Source: Sergeia podlipaevii
Taxonomy: Eukaryota; Euglenozoa; Kinetoplastea; Trypanosomatida; Trypanosomatidae
Length of the DNA: 19,289 bases
Reading direction: 5' to 3'
Assembly: GCA_030849805.1 (NCBI GenBank)
Contig: JASANZ010001847.1
Span: 1 to 19,289 of the forward strand
In this document: positions 6,798-15,945 of the stretch, piece by piece
How the letters are laid out: each line of letters opens with the position of its first letter
Position numbering within the stretch: the first letter of the stretch is position 1
Notes under the pieces: generated by a model
What the model was told of the DNA's origin: nothing
Database searches by the model: none
The model's input: the letters and a program-made list of their open reading frames with translations, nothing else
Translations under genes and position numbers: made by a program

Positions 6798-9700
6798 TTA
6801 CTCTGACACCCACGGCGAGCGGCACAACGGGCACGTTGTCTGCCCCCCATTCGCCCACCATGTGTGAAGACAATTAGAGTGGATCGCTGAGTTGTGGCAC
6901 ACAGAGCAGCGGAGGTCAGGCAGCTTGTGGTTCACCGCGTTCACCACCGCAAAGCAGATGGGGCATGGCTCCTGGCCGCTAAAGTGCGCGTCAAGGTTGC
7001 GCTGAAATAATTCAATGCACTCCCAAATGTTTGACGAACCATCGAAGAGCATCACAGTCATCCTTAGCATCCACGCACGCCACTTCTCACTAGACACGCC
7101 GCATGCCTTGCCACTGCCACTGCTAGCTTCTACGATGGGCTGGCGCAGCGGAAACGCGGAGGGAAACATGATGCGTACCGCCACCTTTGCATCCTCCATT
7201 TCGTACATGAGATCGATCGCCCGCTGCTGCACACCAACGCGCACGCTGAAGCTGTCGCTGATGCTGAAAGTGGTGGAGCCGTCGTGACTGTGGCTCAGCA
7301 CCGCTAGCAGCCGCTCCTCAATAAGCAAGGGAGAAAGATACTGCTCCACAAAGTCGCAGAACATCGCCTGAGACTTGCGTTCGATCGTGTCCAACCAGCT
7401 CTTCATGGTGAAGAGTGTAGGGCCTTGCAGGAGGAGAGAGAAGACTGCGGCTGCACCACGTGCGAGCTGCTCCATCATCGCGTCCGAGTCCACTCGTGTG
7501 AGAGCTACCATCTCGAAGCCAAGCGTTCCTACTGCCAGCCCCGAGCCTCCCACTGCGTCTCCTGCGTCACGACCGCCGTGCTTGTTCATCAGTGTAGCGC
7601 CAATGTAGGTCTCCTCCACACGCTTTGCTCCCTTGAAGGTCGGCGTCAACAGCAGTGAAAAGAGAAGGTCAAGCAGGGCGTAGATAGACTTACGCCGCTC
7701 CTTGCCCTGCGCCGACGACGCAAGCGCCGGGTTCTCCTCCTGGGGCGGAGGTGTCGTGAGCACGACACCCCAGCCGAGCAGATACGGAAAAAGCAGTAGC
7801 TTCTGCTTGTGTGTCTTTGTTACAAGTGTGTTCTGTCGGCGGAACAGAGAAAGCTTGGCGGGGTTCGCCGAGGAGAAGTCCTCGCGAACAGCGTTCAACG
7901 AAAGCTTGGAGATGATGCCATTGACAGACTCGCAAAGAGAGAACTTGGAGTTGATGAGGGTCAAGTTAGCGAGGAGGCATACACTGCGCATCACACCCGC
8001 TACCGTCTCCATGCCAATTGCCTCCAGCTTGCTAATTGGTGTTGCTCGCACCCACAGGTACGCAAAGGTGGTCACCTGTGCAATCCTCTGTGCACTCACC
8101 TCTGATGCACGCACGACAGCTACATCGTTAGCCATCAGATCGCCCATGAAGCCCGATACGAACGAGATGAGCTTCACGAGTAGCGGCACATCAGCCCCTC
8201 TTGTCTGGCGCAGCTGAGACACTGACTCACAAACAATGTCAAAAACAACCAAGTTCACCGTGCTGCGGAGCACATCGTCCATGCGGCTATGAATGATGAC
8301 GCCACGACGCGCTAGCACAGTGGCCACAGCAACGCGCATGAGCTGACTGAAAGAATACGGAGGACGCCCTGCAGGCTGCTGTTGTAGACGACCGTTGGTA
8401 GGTAGATGACAGAGACAGTACGCACGGCTTATCGTGGCCACAATCACACGCACCAGCTCGCTGTAAACGGTAAGATCAATGATGCGCGTCAATGAAAGCT
8501 CGGCGAGCAGCTCAAGTCCATCGATCGGTGTTTGCTTCTTTGCAAACTCAAGAAGACTAGTGACAGTGTTTGGGTGAATCACTGGCATTGTGCTCAAGTG
8601 GCGATGCACAACCAACGCGAGCTTCGCGGTCGTGAGATCCCATGTAGGGAGCATGCACACCGCCTCCGCCATGAGCCGTTCCTGTTCTGGGGGGAGCTGC
8701 GCAAGCATGTTGTCACGTACTACGTTGGCCGCCTCGTCCATATTGGAGAAGAAGGTATTGTACACCATCGCCACATCCACGTCAATGTTTCGCGCACCGG
8801 TTTCAGTGAACAACGCTGTGACTGCGTGGCTAGTGACGGCTGACACGACGCGGCGAGCCGCCAACAGAAACTGCACGCGACTCTCGTCTGTTGCAATGCA
8901 CCGCCTTGCAATGTCGCGCACGACAGCACCAAGCGTACACACAAGATGCATGTATCCTTCAATCTCATCATCACCATCATCGTCGTCTGCAGCCAGCTTC
9001 TTCTCAGTGAGTAGCTGCGCCAGCCGACCAGCAGCCGCGCGCGTGGAGAAGCACTTAAACGCCTCAGGGAGAAGCCTCTCAAAGAGGAGCTTCACTGAGG
9101 CATGAGAGAGTGCCTCTCGCACAGAAGCAGCCTGCAGCAAGAAAAAGAAGACCATCGGTCTGTCACAGTCGCCGTCATCCGTGGCAGCGATGCCGCAATA
9201 ATCAGCTAAGCGAATCAACTGCGCAGTGCGCACAGCGTCCGTGAAGGAAACGCCGAGCTGCTGGAGAGTATAGTATCCAGTGAAGAGGGAGAGTGCGCTG
9301 CGCTGTAGAGTCGCGTCCTCGCTCACCGTATGTGGCATCGCCACCGCAGCCCATGTGTCTGGGGACGCAATGAGAGCTCTGAGAGACCGTTTGGAGGCGA
9401 AAGGGATAGCCTGCTGCAGCTGGTGTGTGGCCTGGTAGCACCGTTTTACGTTCCAGTCCATCATGCGCTCCGCAAAATCAGCCGCGAACGCATCACGAGC
9501 GGCAGCGGTAATGCCATACGAGTCTAACAGGTGCGCCATGACCTCAGTGAGCTGTGCATAGTCGTCCATCCGGAGAGAGTGTTTCTTTGCTTCCATCGCA
9601 AGCATCACCTCATCGCCCTCATCCTCTTCGTCTATGTCCTCAGCTTTCTGCGCTGCTGCTGCTGCTGCTTGAAGCACCACGCGCATGGCCTTAATGGAAA

Positions 9701-12188
9701 TGTACTGCTCAGCGTACACTCGTGGCGCCAAGGCAGCTGGAAAAAGGTAAACCAGTTCTGCAAAACGCTCAGAGAACCCCTGCGCATCTAGCTGCAGAAA
9801 CTGAGAGAGCAAAGAGTCTCTCTCCAGCAACTGAGCCCACTCCAGTACAGTGCACATTATTTCATCAGCGCGGTTGAGCGAGTCGCCATCACCATTTTCG
9901 GCATCGTCGTTGCTCTCCATGTCGGCCTCCTCCTCGTCCTCCTCCTCCACTTCCTCCCCATCGTCACTCGCAGCGCCAGCGCCAGACGTGCCCTTAGACT
10001 TGGCGGCGTCACGCTCCGTAGCGCTGTTGCCGTTATCGTTGTTCGCGCCGCCACCCTCAGCTACAGTCAACGTGGCCCTAAGAGAAGTCTCAATGGCCGC
10101 CAGTACGCGGGTGATATCCTCCTTGGAGAACTCGCTGCCAAACTCGTTCAGCTGCTGCAAGCAGCGGGCAATATCGTCAAAATGCCCTGCCTCACATGCA
10201 GAGACTAGCATGGCAGCCGCCTGAGCAGGGTCACTCAAGAGATGCTGCTTCACGGCTTCCTGCACTGCGACCGCGTCCGCGTCTTTGAAAGTATCCAGAA
10301 GCTTTTGCGACTCTTCTGAGCTAAACCAACGCAGAACAACAGGCACAAGCTGCCGGAATACAGTGTCAGTACTGGTGCAGCTGGAGGGAGCTGCGTCTTC
10401 ACCTTCTGCTTTTGCTTGCTTCCTTGCCTCCTCTTCCGCACGGACGCCGTCTAACATGGCTTGCACCACGCCAGCACATGTCTCCTCCATGGGCTTAAAG
10501 GTGCTGTTGGTACTCAAGAGCATGATAGCCAGCTCGCGAGCGCCACTAGGGCCCGCAGCCAGTTGTCGCTGAAGAGCAGACTCAAGAAGCCTCTCGTACA
10601 TGGGAAGCTGTCGTGCGTACGTGGAACTAGCAGATGCCGTCGCGTAGAGCGTTCCAAGGGCGCTCGCTCGGAGTTCATGGAAGCTGGTAACGAGAGCCAG
10701 CTCCGGATCGTCAGGCAGCACCTTAAAGGCGCAACTACTATCTTCATTCAAGATGGCCATGCAACTCTTAAACACACCCTCGAGACGTACCGAGGTTTTC
10801 AGCAGACTAGTGGCGAGGGAGTCAGCCACCACACGGCTGAAGCGTCTCCGCTTGACTTCGTGCTGAGTGAGAAGACACAAATTAAAGACAATCACAGTGA
10901 AAAGTTCCTCGCAGTCGCCCGCAGCACTCGTGCCCTTCTTGCGCACACCATGCAGTTCCCAGCACTCCATTAGAGAGGCAAGGATGACCTTCAGCTCAGC
11001 CGCGCTCACGTTCGGCGTTTCAGTGAGCAGCCTTACCTTCTCCACAAGGGCCCCGCAGAATTCGTCGAGAATGCCCCCGCAGCGCGAGTCCTTTGAGAAC
11101 TGCGTCAGCAAAGGGAAGATGCAGGGAAACAGCACCTCGGCAAGCTCTGGCTTTGCACACTCCATGAAACTGTCAATGACATCGTCAAAGAAGCCAGCTG
11201 GGAGGTAGTTGATAGCCTCCGCTGCGCCGGCACGGCACCACAGCAGCAGCAGCTCCCATACTCTAGATACCACACTCACGTCGGAGTCGCGCATGGAACT
11301 GTGGATAGCCTGAGCAATCATCTGGTGCATCTTTGGAGTGATGGGGCACACCGTCGTCACGTCACGTAGGAGCGCCAGCGCAGAGGAGCGCACGAGTGGA
11401 GTCTTGGCGGCAATGTAGCCCTTCTCATTGGTGCGTCGCGGAAGGACCTTGGCAAAGGTCGGCTTCTCTAATATGAATGTCAGGACGCTGTTGTGGCTGG
11501 AGCTGACGAGCTTCACCATGTACCCCAACCCTCGCAGTGCCGCATACAGTCTGTTAGACCGCTTGTCAAGAACGTCATCTTGGAGAGGCCCAGACCCGCC
11601 GACAGCAGCTCCATCAACCACTTCCGTGGCGCCATCGAAGAGACAGGCCATGATGTCGTCTTGATACTTGGCCAACACTGCGGGACGCTTCTCAACACTA
11701 AATGCACTGTCAAAGGCTGCTTGCGCCTCTTGACGTACATTGCGATCCATGTCATTCATTGCCATCACCCACACCCCACAGAGAGACGGCAAGCTGGTGG
11801 TGAGAAGTACCTTCACATCACGGCCACGACCCACGAGCGCGGCAAGCAGAGTGAAGGCAGCGGCACGAATGGGAGGGTGGTGGTCGTGGGCATTCCGGAT
11901 GACCCCTTCAGCAATATTAGACACGAAGCCCGCGACGATGTCCTCACGAGCGGTGCTGATAAGTGTGATGAGCTCATTTAGTGCCTTCTGCTTTGTGATG
12001 TCGCTGCTTTTGTTTAAAAGCCTGAGGTTCATAGTAATGACGCCCTCCTGGTCATGCGCCATCACGTCCTGGGTATCTCCACCAGCAACGAAGCCGCCAA
12101 GAAAACTTTCAAGACTGTCAGGCGCACCGCGGCTGGCAAGCATCGCCTGCGCGCTGCTGCTTTGGGCTGCCTTGTGTTTGGCTGGCAT
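6798..12188 (-). CDS. LTN1: Listerin, E3 ubiquitin ligase of ribosome-associated quality control
   Basis: The protein has 1,796 residues (human LTN1 about 1,766). Listerin binds the 60S subunit after a stalled ribosome splits and ubiquitinates the trapped nascent chain, working with the Rqc2/NEMF protein. The N-terminal HEAT-like region shows the family signature: LLNKSSDITKQKALNEL near 57-73, then NDMDRNVRQEAQAAF. The middle is a long helical solenoid. The C-terminal part has an RWD-like segment (about 1645-1740, with AVRIMFPSAFPLRQP, KWRAWMLRM and FQRNLDAHFSGQEP). It ends in a C4HC3 RING with C1742, C1745, C1761, C1764, H1770, C1773, C1786 and C1789, seven residues from the stop. Acidic inserts lie near 742-770, 850-862 and 1066-1077. 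The start is ATG 12188; the frame runs five codons further to a TTG, which has no support as a start. Spacers are 1.7 kb upstream and 0.65 kb downstream. Identification is very strong from the combined N-terminal, RWD and RING matches. Confidence 0.97.
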   Translation of the reverse strand: MPAKHKAAQSSSAQAMLASRGAPDSLESFLGGFVAGGDTQDVMAHDQEGVITMNLRLLNKSSDITKQKALNELITLISTAREDIVAGFVSNIAEGVIRNAHDHHPPIRAAAFTLLAALVGRGRDVKVLLTTSLPSLCGVWVMAMNDMDRNVRQEAQAAFDSAFSVEKRPAVLAKYQDDIMACLFDGATEVVDGAAVGGSGPLQDDVLDKRSNRLYAALRGLGYMVKLVSSSHNSVLTFILEKPTFAKVLPRRTNEKGYIAAKTPLVRSSALALLRDVTTVCPITPKMHQMIAQAIHSSMRDSDVSVVSRVWELLLLWCRAGAAEAINYLPAGFFDDVIDSFMECAKPELAEVLFPCIFPLLTQFSKDSRCGGILDEFCGALVEKVRLLTETPNVSAAELKVILASLMECWELHGVRKKGTSAAGDCEELFTVIVFNLCLLTQHEVKRRRFSRVVADSLATSLLKTSVRLEGVFKSCMAILNEDSSCAFKVLPDDPELALVTSFHELRASALGTLYATASASSTYARQLPMYERLLESALQRQLAAGPSGARELAIMLLSTNSTFKPMEETCAGVVQAMLDGVRAEEEARKQAKAEGEDAAPSSCTSTDTVFRQLVPVVLRWFSSEESQKLLDTFKDADAVAVQEAVKQHLLSDPAQAAAMLVSACEAGHFDDIARCLQQLNEFGSEFSKEDITRVLAAIETSLRATLTVAEGGGANNDNGNSATERDAAKSKGTSGAGAASDDGEEVEEEDEEEADMESNDDAENGDGDSLNRADEIMCTVLEWAQLLERDSLLSQFLQLDAQGFSERFAELVYLFPAALAPRVYAEQYISIKAMRVVLQAAAAAAQKAEDIDEEDEGDEVMLAMEAKKHSLRMDDYAQLTEVMAHLLDSYGITAAARDAFAADFAERMMDWNVKRCYQATHQLQQAIPFASKRSLRALIASPDTWAAVAMPHTVSEDATLQRSALSLFTGYYTLQQLGVSFTDAVRTAQLIRLADYCGIAATDDGDCDRPMVFFFLLQAASVREALSHASVKLLFERLLPEAFKCFSTRAAAGRLAQLLTEKKLAADDDDGDDEIEGYMHLVCTLGAVVRDIARRCIATDESRVQFLLAARRVVSAVTSHAVTALFTETGARNIDVDVAMVYNTFFSNMDEAANVVRDNMLAQLPPEQERLMAEAVCMLPTWDLTTAKLALVVHRHLSTMPVIHPNTVTSLLEFAKKQTPIDGLELLAELSLTRIIDLTVYSELVRVIVATISRAYCLCHLPTNGRLQQQPAGRPPYSFSQLMRVAVATVLARRGVIIHSRMDDVLRSTVNLVVFDIVCESVSQLRQTRGADVPLLVKLISFVSGFMGDLMANDVAVVRASEVSAQRIAQVTTFAYLWVRATPISKLEAIGMETVAGVMRSVCLLANLTLINSKFSLCESVNGIISKLSLNAVREDFSSANPAKLSLFRRQNTLVTKTHKQKLLLFPYLLGWGVVLTTPPPQEENPALASSAQGKERRKSIYALLDLLFSLLLTPTFKGAKRVEETYIGATLMNKHGGRDAGDAVGGSGLAVGTLGFEMVALTRVDSDAMMEQLARGAAAVFSLLLQGPTLFTMKSWLDTIERKSQAMFCDFVEQYLSPLLIEERLLAVLSHSHDGSTTFSISDSFSVRVGVQQRAIDLMYEMEDAKVAVRIMFPSAFPLRQPIVEASSGSGKACGVSSEKWRAWMLRMTVMLFDGSSNIWECIELFQRNLDAHFSGQEPCPICFAVVNAVNHKLPDLRCSVCHNSAIHSNCLHTWWANGGQTTCPLCRSPWVSE

Positions 12189-12574
12189 GATTCTTCGATG
12201 CAAAGTAGCAAATGCGAATGCAATCAGAAAGAGAAAAAAAGTTTAAAAAAACGCAAAAAATGATCTTGTGTGATTGCTGCTATTTTCAGCAACAACAAAA
12301 AAAAATTAAAAAAAAAGTGAGGTAACAAACACACAAACAAACACACACGATTGATGAGAGATAGATTGTAAGGTAGAGCAAGACAGATTCAATATACGCA
12401 AAGAAGCAACCAAAGAAAAAACAACAAGGACACTGAAATACTAATAAATATATAAACCTAAAAGGTACACAATTGAGAGATACAAGTGGCTCCTGGTCCT
12501 CTTTTTTTTTTTTTTTGCTTCTCTACAAGGTCCTTGGCGAAGTAGTGGCTACACTTATTTGTATACCCCTGCTC

Positions 12575-12626
12575 CTTGAAGGAGAAGGTAGATAGTAAAA
12601 AGGGGTGTTTAAAGAAAAAGAAGAAG
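12575..12626 (-). promoter_or_regulatory. Predicted trans-splice acceptor for LTN1
   Basis: In mRNA sense, a pyrimidine-rich block (12626-12579, CTTCTTCTTTTTC then CTTCTCCTTC) is followed by AAG, with the AG at 12576-12575. The 386-nt leader to ATG 12188 contains no ATG; the nearest upstream one is at 12642-12640. A second candidate is the AG at 12281-12280 behind T runs (91-nt leader). Both would remove the TTG codon upstream of ATG 12188 from consideration as a start. Confidence 0.45.
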
Positions 12627-13336
12627 CACCTCAACTATACATGAATGCACTCCTTCGCCTCTATATCTCTTGATGTGGCTTGAGGTCGGGGAACAAAACG
12701 AAAAAAAAAAATAGTAAATGTAGGCTGTGTAGGCCTGCTATTCTGCTCTTTAAAAAAAAAAAAGTCTTGTTTGCAATAACTGCTGTAAGGACTATAGTGA
12801 AGGCAACAACAACGAAAGAAAGAATGAAAATCAGGAAAAAAAAAACATAAAGAGAAAAATACGACTACAACAAAAACAGCTGTGGTGGCGTACGGATAGT
12901 CATCCCCCTCCTCCTCCATCATCTCCTGCAAATATGTAGCAGTTATCAAAGAGAGGCAATATCTACCTTTTCGTGTGTTCACTTAAGGGATTAACAAAAA
13001 AAGAATCTCTCAAGTATTTTTCTTTTTTTTCTATATACTTACATTGAAGCCCCCAAGTGCACATTGGGCATTAACATTGTTAAGTGAACAGGTATAACAA
13101 AAAAAAAAAGTAAAGCTCAATGGCATATGTCCGCAACTGCCATAAAATTGAAAAAGTGCGTCTATATGTAATATGTATTAGAGACGATAACAAGCTAGTC
13201 TCTCTCTCTAAATATATATATAAAACAGAAACAACATAATGTCGGCAGCGAAGAAACAGAAACAAATGAAAGCATGTGTCGATATGGGGCATTCACAGGT
13301 ATAAAAATCTAAATAGAATCGCAGTGATAAAGCAAC

Positions 13337-13376
13337 CACACACACGCACACACACATATGCACACGCATGTATACA
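13337..13376. repeat. 40-nt perfectly alternating pyrimidine-purine tract
   Basis: CA repeats with interspersed CG and TA steps alternate without interruption from 13337 to 13376. It lies in the probable 3'UTR of the phosphatase gene, away from predicted splice signals, and is a Z-DNA-prone sequence. Confidence 0.9.
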
Positions 13377-13921
13377 ATATCATGAGAGTTGAATAACTGA
13401 CACACACATATAAATATATACATTCACAATGGTGGTCATCCAAAAAGGAAAAGAAGAAGAAGGCATAATAGATAAATAAGCAAATGTTTGATTCTTTTCC
13501 CGTTCTAGGTCACACACTGCAAAGCACAAGTAAATGCTGTCGCTGCAGCACACAAGAGGTACACCCGAAAAAGAAAGAGCTCCATTTTTCTCAAAGCACC
13601 TATTGCCAAATTCTAATGGAGGAGGGGAAGGGGTGTCGCACATTCGTAGCTCGGCTGCTTACAGCACAAACAGCAAGAAGCGCAAAGCAACAACACCAAA
13701 AGTAACAAAAAGGAAAAGGAATCGTCAAAAAAAAAAGTGTGTCTATAGTCATCCCCTCGCTGGTAAAGTCACTCATATTTCCCTAACTGGTGAAATCCAG
13801 CATCTATTTGTTTATTCGCTCTCTCCCTCTTTATTGGGAAAAATAATATATCTTAGTTTATATACCACCACATTAATAGAGGGAAGGGTGATAAATGGGA
13901 ATGCGCGTGACCGTATCCCCT

Positions 13922-15277
13922 TCAGTACACCCAGTACTTCATTACGGAAGGTGGCAGTGGTGTAGAGTTGCACATTACATACTTACCATACGCGGGGATT
14001 TTGATGGGTGAAATGGCCGATAGCGGCAGATGCTTCCACGCTTCTGGTAAAGGGTACATGACCTCACGACAGAAATAGTCCTCTGTGAGCAACTTCTGCA
14101 AGCCGTCCCTTACTGTGCCGCCACCCTGCACTGTTTGCAGAAGGGACTGGATCATGTAGTAGATATTGATGAGGGAGGCTTCATCTCGGTGTGGGGGGCC
14201 ACGGAAGTCCTCAATGAGAATGGCATTGCGTGCATTGAGCTTGCAGCAACTGACAGCGTTGTCAACGATCACAACACGGTCCATATCTCGGCCAAGCAGC
14301 CTCAAGTCTTTGGTATGAATGGGCTCCGTAAACCACAAGTCGTTTCGACAGATAACATCGTCGAAGATGACCCCTTTGCATTCCAATTGTTCCGCTATTG
14401 GTGTGGCCGTCTCCTTGGTGGACGCGGTCCACATTATAATCTCCACATTCTCCGTCTTGCGTAAGGCGTTGAGGAAGTGAAGGCAGTAGGGACGCAAAAT
14501 GGCTCCGCAGAAGCTGTTCGTCCGATTATTAACGAGGGTTTCATCCAAGTCCAGCACGACAGTGAGCGTGGGGCTCGGCTCACGCACTTCCTGCAGCAGG
14601 AAATTGCGAAACAGTGGCTTCGCCACCGGGTCCACGTGCTGGGCTGGCTCCAGCGGCTTGTGCCGGAGCTGCCTCTGCTGACTGCTTCGGCTTCTAGTGC
14701 GGTGGGTTTGCAGGTAGCGCTCAGCCTTCTCCGACGACCTCCGCAAATCCTCAGACGATGGCAGTGCAGCACTAGTTGCTATAGTGAATATATCCTTGTG
14801 TGCTGCCGACGATTTAATGGTCTGTCGCTTTTCTGCGTTGCCAAGACAGGACGCATCGGACGCAATAGAAGAGGCGGAGCGACGATGCCGATGAGAGGAG
14901 ACAGAAGTGCTGTCTTGCGCTCCAGGCCCAACTGAGGAGGCGCGTCTGCCCACACTCGCAGCGCGTACTGGAGGTGTGTCTGTGAGCCCGCCAATGCTTT
15001 CTGTACCACCGATGTTGCTCTCCTCTGTGGGCGGAGTGCCCTTTTCAATGCTGCTGTTAATTATCTGTGGATCTGTATTTCTATGTGGTGTACGGGTGTC
15101 CTCTTGCGGCTGCGAAGGTGTTCTGCACACGCGCAACCTGCGGTCCCAGAGGTGCTTAATGCCGTTTACCGTGGATGAGGAAGTAGGAGTCGACTCAGTC
15201 CACGAGCCGCTATTTGATTCGTTGATGCGTGGCACCTTGTTTGGCTGAAGGTGGTACCTGGGCTGAACAGACGCCAT
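13922..15277 (-). CDS. SCP/FCP1-like (NIF-domain, HAD superfamily) protein phosphatase with long disordered N-terminus
   Basis: The protein has 451 residues. Residues 1 to about 220 are polar and low in hydrophobics, rich in Ser, Thr, Arg and Pro, and carry basic-Ser motifs (GRRASSVG near 120, HRRSAS near 141). The catalytic domain runs from about 237 to 390. It has VLDLDETLV with the nucleophile and acid/base pair D243/D245 (DxDxT), motif II WTAST (T284), TKDLRLLGRD with K323 in the motif III position, and VDN (D339/N340). NAILIEDF and a final helix close the fold. This set matches the small CTD phosphatase/NIF family, whose members dephosphorylate phospho-Ser/Thr, including in the RNA polymerase II C-terminal domain. 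The substrate here is unknown, and kinetoplastid Pol II lacks canonical heptads. No BRCT domain is seen, which argues against true FCP1. No membrane segment or clear mitochondrial presequence is seen, which argues against TIM50. The start is the first ATG after an ATG-free leader of up to 606 nt. Confidence 0.92.
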   Translation of the reverse strand: MASVQPRYHLQPNKVPRINESNSGSWTESTPTSSSTVNGIKHLWDRRLRVCRTPSQPQEDTRTPHRNTDPQIINSSIEKGTPPTEESNIGGTESIGGLTDTPPVRAASVGRRASSVGPGAQDSTSVSSHRHRRSASSIASDASCLGNAEKRQTIKSSAAHKDIFTIATSAALPSSEDLRRSSEKAERYLQTHRTRSRSSQQRQLRHKPLEPAQHVDPVAKPLFRNFLLQEVREPSPTLTVVLDLDETLVNNRTNSFCGAILRPYCLHFLNALRKTENVEIIMWTASTKETATPIAEQLECKGVIFDDVICRNDLWFTEPIHTKDLRLLGRDMDRVVIVDNAVSCCKLNARNAILIEDFRGPPHRDEASLINIYYMIQSLLQTVQGGGTVRDGLQKLLTEDYFCREVMYPLPEAWKHLPLSAISPIKIPAYGKYVMCNSTPLPPSVMKYWVY

Positions 15278-15690
15278 TCTGCCTTGGAGTTTGTCTCTTC
15301 CTCGTGTGTGTGCGTTTATTTGTCGTTGTTGCTTTCTGTGTCGCTACCTAGTCACTTGGCAAGTGTATAGTGACTGAAGAACAGAATATATGTATAGGAA
15401 GGCGGTGTATATATTGGTAAATGTATAGGATTGCAGTCTTTGTTTCCCTCTTCTGTTTCGATCTGGTCCACGTATCTATGTGCTGGCAAAATATGGCGCT
15501 GAGCTATGTGGAGAGCAAAAAATGAAAAAGTGAGGGGGGGAAGGTGTATCTATGTTTATGAAATACGATTTCTCTGTCGATCAAAAAAGGTTCAGTGGGA
15601 GTGATATACTCTGGAGCGCGTGAGTACACACACACCGACACAAAGAGGACCTTTTCTTTCCCCCAGTCTGCAGAGAAACAATAAAAAAAA

Positions 15691-15709
15691 ATAATAATAA
15701 TAATAATAA
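15691..15709. repeat. ATA/AAT microsatellite
   Basis: An AAT-type run of about six units following an A8 run. In the transcript it lies in the predicted phosphatase leader as TTA repeats. Confidence 0.9.
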
Positions 15710-15883
15710 AATAGTGAATAGCGAAAACTGTATATAGTTTGTATGAGTGCTAGAGGAGAGGGTAGAAACAAGAAAAGATAAGAATCTATAGAGGGGGCTA
15801 AAGGGTCTGTGTGTATGTGTGTGTGTCTATGTGGGGGCGAACTAAAAAGATGGAGAACACTCAAAGCCTACGTTGGTACTAAA

Positions 15884-15945
15884 CTATAAAATAGAGATAA
15901 AAAAAATGCAAAAAAATAATTGATCGTGTGTGGGGAGAAGATAAA
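15884..15945 (-). promoter_or_regulatory. Predicted trans-splice acceptor for the SCP-like phosphatase gene
   Basis: In mRNA sense, a long T/C-rich stretch (about 15945-15890) ends in ATCTCTATTTTATAG, with the AG at 15885-15884. The resulting 606-nt leader to ATG 15277 has no ATG, and the first sense ATG upstream is at 15951-15949. An alternative closer acceptor is the AG at 15505-15504, behind a C/T tract at 15510-15542 (226-nt leader). Confidence 0.5.

Larger units (their letters stand above)
12189..13921. other. 1.7-kb spacer between LTN1 and the phosphatase gene
   Basis: It holds the predicted LTN1 leader (12189 to about 12574), a run of 15 T on the plus strand (12502-12516), many A runs, a 40-nt alternating tract at 13337-13376 and an 11-bp inverted repeat (12976-12986 with 13080-13090). 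Sense-strand ATGs are frequent above 12640, which suits a 3'UTR. The short frames at 13380-13643 (minus) and 13534-13965 (plus) are judged to be noise. Confidence 0.65.

Noticed and set aside
9850..10224. Plus-strand 124-codon Ser/Ala/Pro-rich frame
   Set aside because: It is the antisense image of the acidic insert of listerin. Other long plus-strand frames within 6798-12188 are likewise shadows of the real gene.
12189..12203. Five extra codons at the start of listerin (to 12203)
   Set aside because: The first codon of that frame is TTG; the first ATG is at 12188, directly after an ATG-free leader.
13380..13643. Minus-strand 87-codon ATG frame in the phosphatase-LTN1 spacer
   Set aside because: Its second half is encoded by AT and CA repeats, no splice signal precedes it convincingly, and composition is like the surrounding spacer.
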